Shown piece after piece: positions 34,102-41,602 of a stretch of 64,000 nt of DNA. The translations under genes were made by a program, and so were the position numbers. Below the pieces are notes generated by a model. That model made no database searches. It saw only the letters and a list, made by a program, of their open reading frames with translations, and was not told where the DNA came from. The stretch is from the NCBI RefSeq assembly GCF_009193295.2, contig NZ_CP059973.1:3472001-3536000 (forward strand), in the 5' to 3' direction. Within the stretch, counting starts at the first letter, position 1; each line of letters opens with the position of its first letter. This stretch comes from Bacteroides luhongzhouii (lineage in GTDB: Bacteria > Bacteroidota > Bacteroidia > Bacteroidales > Bacteroidaceae).

Positions 34102-37011
34102 TTATTTTTGAGTAAAGAATCCCAAAATGCCTGCCATAATGGTTGCCCGATCCGCTTCCGACTGGATGCTTTCGAAAGGAAAGCCCAATACGAAAGTACG
34201 GTAGTTCCCTTTGTAAGCGATGCCTGCGCTCTGATTGCCGGGTGCATATGTAAATACAGGGAAAGCAGTATCTACGGGAACGATGCAATCTGCAGTAGGA
34301 ACCGCATAAGTATTTTCATTGGGCAGACGTGGAATTGTGATTGTGCGCCCCAATCCCTTAATCTGATTTGCACTTTTATCCGTCAGGCTACTTTGATAGC
34401 CATATTTCAGTATCTTCTCTGTAAACTCCCTGTTTCCTTGTGTGCCGCTCATATCGCTTCCTACATAAGCACCGCTGACAAACAGATTACCTCCCGACTG
34501 ACAATAACTGGTCATAATTCGTTGCATAGCCGAGGAGAATGTCTTGTAGTACGCTTTATTCGCGGGGTCTTCTTTTTCCAGTCCCAGGATATAATCTACC
34601 ACCGGATAATCTTCTAACGTGACCAATCCGTTTTCTACCGCTTCGTCACTACATGACACAAAACTATATTTGCCGGCGGCCTGAATAGCTTTTCCATGAA
34701 TAAAAGGATAATCGAACGTGTTTCCTGCTATTTTCATTCCTTCTAATTCGTTTCCGCTATGTCCCAAGCTGCCTTTTCCTTCTTTTCCGGCTTGTGTACG
34801 GTCGAAGCCTGTTTGTGCTCCGCAAAACGAAATGTTTGATATATACGGAACTCCGGGATCTTGTGTTAAATCGAAACCAGCTCTATCAGAAGTGTTGACG
34901 ACTGCCGGACCGCTGATTCTGTCAAAGCCATTGATGATGATTACTTTTTCCCGTTCACGTTTGGCTTTATACGCCGAAAGGATTTCGGAAGGAAAACTTT
35001 CCCCTCCCCGGTTTACGGCGGTCACTTTGAATGAATAAACGAGTCCCGGTTCTATTTTAACGGTGTGAGACGTTTTGCTGACTAAGGTTCCATTGTCAAA
35101 GCCTCCATAACCAATGCGTGTGTATACAATATATTCTCGTGGACGTGCAGTTGGTTCTTGCGGATCATCTTCGCCTTTCCAGGAAAGTTCCAGCGTATTC
35201 TTTTTCTTTCCGAATTGAATGGCGAAATTGCTGACTGGTAGAGGTTGAACTATATATTCTTTATTGTGTTGGCTGGTAATGAACTGCAAAATGCCTTTAT
35301 AAATGGCACGTCCCACTGTAAACTTGAAGTTCGGATCATGTCCTAACTGCATATCTGCGAAGTTCTGATGGGAAAGCAGTTCAATAATTGTAGAAGGTGT
35401 AGCCGGGAGACGCGTTTCGCTGTAATTCCGGTTCCACATGCTGCGGCGTGTCCAAGGGATGCTGTAACTTGAGTAAATATCTTTCTGAATCTGTGTAAGC
35501 AGAATATCGGTTAAATCACGTGATGCATACCGGTCTGTTCCTGCATTCAGTTTTCCATTATTGAAATCGGTGGTATAGATACCGAGCGATCCGATAAGCT
35601 CATCAGTTTTGCTGCATCCGGCATCACTGTGCAATGCCATTGTCATTTCCAAAGGTACGCCTAAACCCGATTGTTGCGGGTTGTAGACAGAACTGCCCGA
35701 CAAATAGTTGATAGCGTTGGAGCGTGTGTTGATGTCGTCTGTATAGTCGTTTTCACCTTTACGTCCTGCATATACTTCGTATGGCATTCCCGCCCATTGC
35801 GCAGAGTAGCGTGCTCCTTCCAGGTAACGGGGCAGCCCGCTGATTCTTCCTCCACGGGCAATGTTCCCCATTCCACCTCCAAAACGTACTGCATCGGCGC
35901 ATACAACTCCATGTTCGCTACTCTCGTTGCTAAGTACCACCATGCCGTAGTCGTTGTTCCCTTTATCGAATTCAAACGTTCCGAGGTAAACCCAGGTGCC
36001 TCCACCTATTTTCTGATTAACTTTAAATTCGGTTACTCCTCCGTTATGGAATACCAGATATTTGGCATCGCTTACACTGTTGGGAAGTGTCTGATAGGAA
36101 ACATAAACAGCATACTTGCCTGTTGCCGGTAGAGTAGGTACCCATTCGGCAAATACCTGGTCTTTATTCTTCTTTTTCTTTCTTTCGGTTGGAATGAAAC
36201 GACAGGTTCCGTCAGTGAAAGGATTTTCTCCTTCTTTATAGATCGTTTTCTTTTGAGCAAATCCTCTTACCGGGGCATTTGTCCAATTAGTTTTTTTGCT
36301 ACCCACTTCCAGATAAAGGGAAGCGTTGGGAGTGTCATTATCTACAATGATCTCATTCTTTTGCGTATCCCGTTCACGGGGAGTATAGACAATCGCTCCT
36401 GCATTTTCCAACATGGGAATCACATAAGGAAGGACGAAAGATTGAGTGAACATATCTTCCGTGGTGCAGAATAGTCGAGGGCGTTGCCATCCCCATTCGT
36501 TTTTATCATTTTTGAAATAGTTGCCGTGGCTTTGCCAGATTGCGATGTGACGGTCTTGCAGTCCGCGTGAAATTTCATTGGGGCGTGAAATGTTTTTCAC
36601 CCAGGGAGCCCCTTTATAGTCTATATTCAAAGATAACCGCTCCTTATCCTTTTTCTTATTCCGGTAGAAATTAGGTACCAAATCTTCAATAGGTTTCCCA
36701 TCCGCATAAATGGTGAGCTGGTAATAATGAACAGGGCCCGGAAGCAGTTCTTTAACTTGATTATAAATGTTTTCTACATTTTCCGGACGGAAAGGCTGAT
36801 AGGCGAAACTCTCCGATACATAGATTGTAATCGTCTTGCGATCATAATTTATATCGAAACTGTTCAGTTTAGGAGTGCTGATTTGGGCTGTTGAGGTATA
36901 TTTGTTAAAGTAATCCGTCAGCCGTTCTTTTACATTTCTTTCAATATCTTGAGCGAAAAGAAAATTAGCACTTACAGTAAGGCATAGAAGAAACACTATT
37001 ATCTTTTTCAT
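34102..37011 (-). CDS. Large secreted amidase_3-like protein with FnIII domain
   Basis: 969 residues with a cleavable signal (ending NFLFAQ). The catalytic region resembles N-acetylmuramoyl-L-alanine amidase (amidase_3). Zinc-ligand candidates lie in IAIWQSHGNY, TPRERD and MALHSDAG, with the catalytic Glu in STIIELLSHQNFADMQLG. A golvesin/CBM-like insert (about 240-370; VYLGTFEFDKGNNDYGMVVL) interrupts it. A fibronectin III segment (ARPREYIVYTRIGYGGF to AVNRGGESFPSEI) and a final alpha/beta domain (about 690-969) follow. Such proteins are often labelled xanthan lyase in Bacteroides annotations, but the residues fit a peptidoglycan amidase better. It is periplasmic or surface located. Its leader would contain a long inverted repeat. 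Confidence 0.82.
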   Translation of the reverse strand: MKKIIVFLLCLTVSANFLFAQDIERNVKERLTDYFNKYTSTAQISTPKLNSFDINYDRKTITIYVSESFAYQPFRPENVENIYNQVKELLPGPVHYYQLTIYADGKPIEDLVPNFYRNKKKDKERLSLNIDYKGAPWVKNISRPNEISRGLQDRHIAIWQSHGNYFKNDKNEWGWQRPRLFCTTEDMFTQSFVLPYVIPMLENAGAIVYTPRERDTQKNEIIVDNDTPNASLYLEVGSKKTNWTNAPVRGFAQKKTIYKEGENPFTDGTCRFIPTERKKKKNKDQVFAEWVPTLPATGKYAVYVSYQTLPNSVSDAKYLVFHNGGVTEFKVNQKIGGGTWVYLGTFEFDKGNNDYGMVVLSNESSEHGVVCADAVRFGGGMGNIARGGRISGLPRYLEGARYSAQWAGMPYEVYAGRKGENDYTDDINTRSNAINYLSGSSVYNPQQSGLGVPLEMTMALHSDAGCSKTDELIGSLGIYTTDFNNGKLNAGTDRYASRDLTDILLTQIQKDIYSSYSIPWTRRSMWNRNYSETRLPATPSTIIELLSHQNFADMQLGHDPNFKFTVGRAIYKGILQFITSQHNKEYIVQPLPVSNFAIQFGKKKNTLELSWKGEDDPQEPTARPREYIVYTRIGYGGFDNGTLVSKTSHTVKIEPGLVYSFKVTAVNRGGESFPSEILSAYKAKREREKVIIINGFDRISGPAVVNTSDRAGFDLTQDPGVPYISNISFCGAQTGFDRTQAGKEGKGSLGHSGNELEGMKIAGNTFDYPFIHGKAIQAAGKYSFVSCSDEAVENGLVTLEDYPVVDYILGLEKEDPANKAYYKTFSSAMQRIMTSYCQSGGNLFVSGAYVGSDMSGTQGNREFTEKILKYGYQSSLTDKSANQIKGLGRTITIPRLPNENTYAVPTADCIVPVDTAFPVFTYAPGNQSAGIAYKGNYRTFVLGFPFESIQSEADRATIMAGILGFFTQK

Positions 37012-37034
37012 TATTCAATGCTTTTGTTTTCATT

Positions 37035-37134
37035 TTCACCACAGAGGAAAGGAGGACACAGAGGCTAAATCCATGAAGCGATATGAAAATGGTTGTTCAT
37101 AATAACTCTGTATCCTCCTTTCCTCTGTGGTGAA
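37035..37134. repeat. 29-bp-arm inverted repeat with CACAGAGG units
   Basis: The segment 37035-37063 is the inverse of 37106-37134 with one mismatch in 29. Each arm contains two copies of CACAGAGG or its inverse (37040, 37057; 37106, 37122), giving a ++-- order. The loop is 42 bases. It lies between the NagB-like/PIG-L gene and the amidase gene, both on the minus strand. Confidence 0.85.
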
Positions 37135-37141
37135 TTCTCCC

Positions 37142-37149
37142 GCAAAAAT
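37142..37149 (-). promoter_or_regulatory. Possible -7 box upstream of the amidase gene
   Basis: TATTTTTG on the minus strand. If used, the 29-bp-arm inverted repeat would be transcribed in the leader of the gene starting at 37011. Confidence 0.35.
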
Positions 37150-37197
37150 AATGAAAAAAGAGCGAGAAGTATCGAAACTTCCCACTCTTCTTTCATT
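37150..37197 (-). terminator. Terminator of the NagB-like/PIG-L gene
   Basis: AAGAGCGAGAAGT (37158-37170) pairs with ACTTCCCACTCTT (37177-37189), two mismatches. An outer AATGAA/TTCATT pair extends the stem. On the minus strand the hairpin is followed by T-rich sequence. Confidence 0.7.
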
Positions 37198-37229
37198 GTT
37201 TTATATTCTCTTAATTAAGAATATTATTC

Positions 37230-39221
37230 TTATAAAGGAACGTATTCTACAAATGCTTCCATTGCTTCGTAAGAAGCCAGTCCTAACTTATCATACAAAG
37301 TAGCTGTACCACGGTTACGGTCTTCGCTACGTTGCCAGAACAAACGTTCGTCATTACCCAGGAACGGAGCGCTTTCCATCTGCGACTGATGTTTCAGGAT
37401 AGAGTTACGTTTTGCACGAAGTTCTTCCGGACTAATAGGCACTGCCATTTCAATATTTTCGATTTCCCATTCAGCCCACGCACCACGATACATCCAGATA
37501 CGACAGTCTTTCAGCCATTTGGCACCTTCTTCTTTTTCAAGATCGACAGCTGCGAATACGGCGTCTGTACATACACGATGTGTTCCGTGCGGGTCGGCCA
37601 AGTCACCTGCAACGAAAATTTGATGAGGTTTCACTTCACGAAGCAAGTTACGTACGATTTCCACGTCTGCTTCACTGATCGGGTTTTTCTGAATCTTACC
37701 TGTTTCATAGAACGGCAAGTCTAGGAAGTGGCATCGTTCCAATGGTATATTGTTATAAGTGCAGGCCGTACGGGCTTCACCACGACGAATCAGCCCTTTG
37801 ATAGTCAGAATGTCACGACTGTCCATATCACCATCTTTCTTCTCTTTCAAGAAATTACGTATTTCTGCATATTTCTCATTGATAACCTGGTCTGCACTGT
37901 TATTGAAGAGCTGGTTGAATCCGTTGATGAAATGCATGAAGCGAACTACTTCTTCGTCGCCAACGGCGATATTGCCGGAAGTTTCGTAAGCTACGTGTAC
38001 TTCATGTTTCTGTTCCACCAAACGACGAAGCGTACCACCCATAGAAATAACATCGTCATCCGGATGCGGAGAGAAGATGATTACACGTTTCGGATACGGT
38101 TTTGCACGTTCCGGACGGTAAGTGTCATCTGCATTAGGTTTGCCACCCGGCCATCCGGTAATGGTGTGCTGTAAATCATTGAAGATTTTGATGTTTACAT
38201 TGTATGCAGAGCCGTAAAGTGCCAGAAGTTCACTCAACCCATTTTCGTTATAATCTTTATTTGTCAACTTCAGAATCGGTTTGCCGGTCAACTGACACAG
38301 CCAAACAATGGCGCTACGAATTAATTTATCATTCCATTCGCAAGAAGTTACCAGCCACGGACGTTGGATACGTGTTAAGTTCATAGCTGCTGAAAGATCA
38401 AGAGCTACATGCGCGTTGTTGTGAGTTTGCAGATAAGAAGCCGGAATAGTGTCAGTGATCGCACCTTCCACACATTCTTTAATCATAGCTGCTTTGTTTT
38501 CTCCCCATGCAAGCAGATAAACCTTCTTTGCACCAAGGATAGTGGATACACCCATTGTAATAGAACTGATCGGTGTATTATCCAGCGTTCCGAAAATCTT
38601 GGATGCTTCGTTGCGTGAGGCATTATCCAACAAAATCAGGCGAGTGGTAGAATTCAGTCGGGAACCCGGTTCGTTGAACGCGATGTTACCTACACGGCCA
38701 ATACCCAACAAGGCAATATCAATACCTCCGAAGCTTTCGATGCGTTGTTCGTACAGACGACAATATTCGAAGATGGTATCTTTGGCAATGCTTCCGTCGG
38801 GAGTGAATATATTCTGTTTGTCAATATCGATATGGTCCAACAACATACTCTTCAAAGCGTTGAAGTTACTGTTGATTGCATCGGGAGCCAACGGATAATA
38901 TTCATACATGTTAAATACGATCACATTGCGGAAGCTAAGCCCTTCTTCCTTATGCATGCGGATGAGTTCGGTATATACGTGGCTGGGCGAATCACCTCCG
39001 GGGAGTGCCAATACGCAGAAGCGTCCTGCTTTTTGTTTTTCGCGGATGGTTTGTGCTATTTCGCGAGCAATATAGTTAGCACCTTCTTCTACGGATTCGT
39101 AGATGTCCGTAGGGATTTTTTCGAGTCTTGTCAAGACTGATTTTTCAAATGCATTCTCCGGTCTGTAGTATCTGGGGGAGACCCGGTGGAGACTGATTTG
39201 AGAACTAAGATTTGTTTTCAT
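37230..39221 (-). CDS. Degenerate NagB-like domain fused to PIG-L/LmbE deacetylase
   Basis: The ATG at 39221 gives MKTNLSSQIS and 663 residues. Residues about 50-290 are a glucosamine-6-phosphate deaminase fold (LALPGGDSPSHVYTELIR; SSITMGVSTILGAKKVYLLA). However, three NagB catalytic positions are changed: NMDEY is NMYEY (Tyr106), and DGHIAFNEP is VGNIAFNEP (Val177 for Asp, Asn179 for His). Only Glu184 is kept. Residues about 380-660 are a PIG-L/LmbE zinc deacetylase with intact SPHPDDD (384-390) and HGTH further on. The enzyme is probably an N-acetyl-hexosamine-type deacetylase in which the NagB half binds a sugar phosphate. It is monocistronic with a TATCTTTG box. Confidence 0.88.
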   Translation of the reverse strand: MKTNLSSQISLHRVSPRYYRPENAFEKSVLTRLEKIPTDIYESVEEGANYIAREIAQTIREKQKAGRFCVLALPGGDSPSHVYTELIRMHKEEGLSFRNVIVFNMYEYYPLAPDAINSNFNALKSMLLDHIDIDKQNIFTPDGSIAKDTIFEYCRLYEQRIESFGGIDIALLGIGRVGNIAFNEPGSRLNSTTRLILLDNASRNEASKIFGTLDNTPISSITMGVSTILGAKKVYLLAWGENKAAMIKECVEGAITDTIPASYLQTHNNAHVALDLSAAMNLTRIQRPWLVTSCEWNDKLIRSAIVWLCQLTGKPILKLTNKDYNENGLSELLALYGSAYNVNIKIFNDLQHTITGWPGGKPNADDTYRPERAKPYPKRVIIFSPHPDDDVISMGGTLRRLVEQKHEVHVAYETSGNIAVGDEEVVRFMHFINGFNQLFNNSADQVINEKYAEIRNFLKEKKDGDMDSRDILTIKGLIRRGEARTACTYNNIPLERCHFLDLPFYETGKIQKNPISEADVEIVRNLLREVKPHQIFVAGDLADPHGTHRVCTDAVFAAVDLEKEEGAKWLKDCRIWMYRGAWAEWEIENIEMAVPISPEELRAKRNSILKHQSQMESAPFLGNDERLFWQRSEDRNRGTATLYDKLGLASYEAMEAFVEYVPL

Positions 39222-39276
39222 AAAGTTGTTAATTAAGTTATGTAAGATTAGCGTCCTTACGACTGTATTTTCACGA

Positions 39277-39284
39277 CAAAGATA
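39277..39284 (-). promoter_or_regulatory. -7 box of the NagB-like/PIG-L gene
   Basis: TATCTTTG on the minus strand followed by TC, 55 bases before the ATG at 39221. Confidence 0.55.
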
Positions 39285-39369
39285 CAAAAGAAGTCTATAT
39301 AATTAACTACCGAGTTCTAGGTATTGTTGCTACATGAATCTGTTTTTAACATTTGTTATTTGGCAAATG

Positions 39370-40146
39370 TTATAGATGGAATTCGTCTGCATCTTTCCAT
39401 ACCGGGAACTTCTCTCTGAATTGGGTGAGAGCTGTCAGATTTAGACTGACTGTCGTTATTCCTTCCTTTTCATCTGGGAATGAGCCGATTTCTTCTCCGA
39501 AGGCGGAATAGACTTTACTTCCTCCATTATATGCAAGCTGGTATCCGTCTATACCTACTCTGTTGACACCGCATACATAGCATTGATTTTCTAAAGCGCG
39601 TGCCCGGAGTAGAGTATCCCAAGCCAGCCGGCGAGGGATAGGCCAGTTGGCTACATATATTAAAAGGTCGTACTCGTTGTCTATGTTTCGGCTCCATACA
39701 GGGAAACGAAGGTCATAGCAAACCAACAGGCAGATATTCCATCCATGATAGGGAATGATGACTCGTTTATCACCGGCCGAAAAATGTTCGGTTTCCCGTC
39801 CCATACGAAACAGATGTCGTTTGTCATAATAGAACTCTTCTCCTTCCGGCGTCAGGAAGAACGCACGGTTATAAAACTGCTCGTTTTCTGTTGCTATATA
39901 GCTTCCGCAAATGGCTAGCTGGAATTTGGCAGCCCATTGTTTGAGCGTTGTAATTGTTTCTCCGGAATTTGGCTCTGCCAGTATTTTACTCTGCATACTG
40001 AATCCGGTAGAAAACATCTCCGGTAAAACAACAATCTCCGTTATTCCACGAAGACTTTGCAGCTTTTCGTGGAGCAAACGGAGATTTGCTTGTTTATTTT
40101 CCCAAACAATATCGGTTTGTATGATAGAAATACGGATAGACTCCAT
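39370..40146 (-). CDS. Carbon-nitrogen hydrolase, omega-amidase type
   Basis: 258 residues of the nitrilase superfamily with the full catalytic triad: Glu43 in VLPEMFSTGF, Lys109 in YYDKRHLF and Cys143 in LLVCYDLRFPVWSR. The MFSTGFSM and FRMGRETEHFSAGD text fits the omega-amidase (YafV/Nit2) group, which hydrolyses alpha-ketoglutaramate and alpha-ketosuccinamate, the deaminated forms of Gln and Asn left by transaminases or the methionine salvage pathway. It is cytoplasmic. No clear promoter is seen in the repeat-filled 103 bases upstream. Confidence 0.88.
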   Translation of the reverse strand: MESIRISIIQTDIVWENKQANLRLLHEKLQSLRGITEIVVLPEMFSTGFSMQSKILAEPNSGETITTLKQWAAKFQLAICGSYIATENEQFYNRAFFLTPEGEEFYYDKRHLFRMGRETEHFSAGDKRVIIPYHGWNICLLVCYDLRFPVWSRNIDNEYDLLIYVANWPIPRRLAWDTLLRARALENQCYVCGVNRVGIDGYQLAYNGGSKVYSAFGEEIGSFPDEKEGITTVSLNLTALTQFREKFPVWKDADEFHL

Positions 40147-40149
40147 AAT

Positions 40150-40245
40150 AATTAAGTATTAGGTTTTAAGTATTAAGTATTATACCATGCGGTCAAAATA
40201 TGTTGGAAGCAACGATTAATACTTAATACTTGATACTTAATAATT
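40150..40245. repeat. Inverted repeat of TTAAGTATTA units
   Basis: TTAAGTATTA occurs at 40152 and 40167, with an overlapping partial copy at 40175. Inverse copies fill 40216-40245. The two sides can form a long AT-rich imperfect stem around a loop of about 33 bases. It lies between two minus-strand genes, 4 bases from one start and 5 from the other stop. Confidence 0.75.
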
Positions 40246-40249
40246 GAAC

Positions 40250-40804
40250 TTAAAGTTCTCCAAGAGCAAAATTCTCCGGATGTTTTCCTTTGAAATCCTT
40301 GAAATAAAGTTTGATTTCTCTCATGTCCTTATTAATATCTCCTGACGGCATGATAGCTTTCGTTGCCGAAATCGTTTTCTTGCTGTAATCAATACCAATC
40401 AAAACGATCGGAACCTGGGCCTTCAAGGCTATAAAATAAAAGCCTTTTTTCCAGTTTGGATTCGCTTTACGGGTTCCTTCGGGAGTGATAGCCAAATTAA
40501 ACTTTTTATATTCGGCAAATTTATGAACCATCTGATCTACTAGCGAAGTTTTTCGACTGCGGTCAACGGGAATTCCGCCAACTGCTTTGAAAAAAACTCC
40601 AAGTGGAAAGAAAAACCATTCTTTTTTCATCATGAAACTTGTCTTACGGCCTATAGCGCCATAAAATAGTTTTCCAATAAATAAATCAAGGTTTGTTGTG
40701 TGTGGAGCGGCACATATCACGCATTTATCATAATTAGGCACCGTAACGTTTGTCTTCCACCCTAACAGGCGGTAATAGATAAAGCTATAAATTGCTTTTT
40801 TCAT
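40250..40804 (-). CDS. PlsC-like acyltransferase, short form
   Basis: 184 residues. The acyltransferase HX4D motif is HTTNLD (AAPHTTNLDLF) and the second motif is TPEGTRK, both intact. There is no N-terminal membrane anchor beyond a hydrophobic patch, unlike the gene at 18445. The family (glycerol acyltransferase-like, short) is seen across Bacteroidetes; the acyl acceptor could be a lysophospholipid, an aminolipid or something else. It starts 7 bases from the stop of the 89-residue gene, so the two are probably co-transcribed. Confidence 0.8.
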   Translation of the reverse strand: MKKAIYSFIYYRLLGWKTNVTVPNYDKCVICAAPHTTNLDLFIGKLFYGAIGRKTSFMMKKEWFFFPLGVFFKAVGGIPVDRSRKTSLVDQMVHKFAEYKKFNLAITPEGTRKANPNWKKGFYFIALKAQVPIVLIGIDYSKKTISATKAIMPSGDINKDMREIKLYFKDFKGKHPENFALGEL

Positions 40805-40811
40805 TCTGTTG

Positions 40812-41081
40812 TTAGTTCAATTTCCCTATAGCTTCAATAATCTCGTTAACCTTTGCATTAAAATCAGCACGGAATTTCTTATAAAAACCTTTCACGTTGC
40901 CCGGTTCTGTGTGGCTGATGCGAGTAACAAATTCATCCTGCATCTTCAGTACCTCTGCCATCAGTTCATCTGCTTTCACCTTGTCTGTGCCAGGGATGAA
41001 CATACTGTTGATTAAACACTCGGTGAATAATTCTCCTGCGATATAGTTTACATTCTTTTTGAGTTCTCTTCTACTTGCCAT
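40812..41081 (-). CDS. Small helical conserved protein, function unknown
   Basis: 89 residues, predicted all-alpha, basic N-terminus (MASRRELKKNVNYIAGEL), no signal peptide. The sequence is low in aromatic residues and rich in Lys/Glu (KVKADELMAEVLKMQDEF). I recognise no family. It is the first gene of a pair with the short acyltransferase, whose start lies 7 bases after its stop. A near-consensus TATCTTTA (41123-41130, minus) may be its promoter. Confidence 0.7.
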   Translation of the reverse strand: MASRRELKKNVNYIAGELFTECLINSMFIPGTDKVKADELMAEVLKMQDEFVTRISHTEPGNVKGFYKKFRADFNAKVNEIIEAIGKLN

Positions 41082-41429
41082 AATCTTTACATTTAATGGT
41101 GAATAATAAAAAATACTTGCGGTAAAGATAGGTACTTTCTTTGATTCTAGCGAATAATACAGGGAAAAACATTATTCAGGCCTTCATCTTCTTAACTCTA
41201 TTCCTTCATTTAAATAATTTTGCAGGCTATTATTGATGGAATAACAGGTTCGATTGTCATCATCCTGAATACTATTTATGTGATTTACTTGTTACATCTG
41301 ATATTTTAAAATATATAGAATAATGTGGTGAAATAGTTCATTTCTGCACCGTTTTGAATAAATATTAGATGCATCGGAATTTTATTTACTCTAGTAACAA
41401 AGAAAAAACGCTTAGTAATAGAGTTCTAT

Positions 41430-41520
41430 CTGACACCCGGGTCTCAATGGTACTGACACCCGGGTGTTGGCATACCTGAGACCCGGGTGTCATAGATGCT
41501 GAGACCCGGGTCTCAGATAG
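41430..41520. repeat. Four 23-bp units centred on ACCCGGGT palindromes
   Basis: Units start at 41430, 41453, 41476 and 41499, an exact 23-bp period, consensus CTGASACCCGGGTSTCA. Unit 1 (TGACACCCGGGTCTCA) is the exact inverse of unit 3 (TGAGACCCGGGTGTCA). Unit 4 (CTGAGACCCGGGTCTCAG) is a perfect 18-bp palindrome. Outer flanks CTATCTGA and TCAGATAG also pair. The array is far more GC-rich than its surroundings. The rest of the 521-base gap (41082-41602) is AT-rich; apart from a weak -7 box near 41123 and a small hairpin at 41571-41596 I see nothing in it. Confidence 0.92.
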
Positions 41521-41602
41521 ATTGTTTATACAGTGGAGAAAAATCTAAACTATATTATTTAATTTCTTTCCGTGCGGATCAGTTTATTTCGCACCGATTT
41601 GA

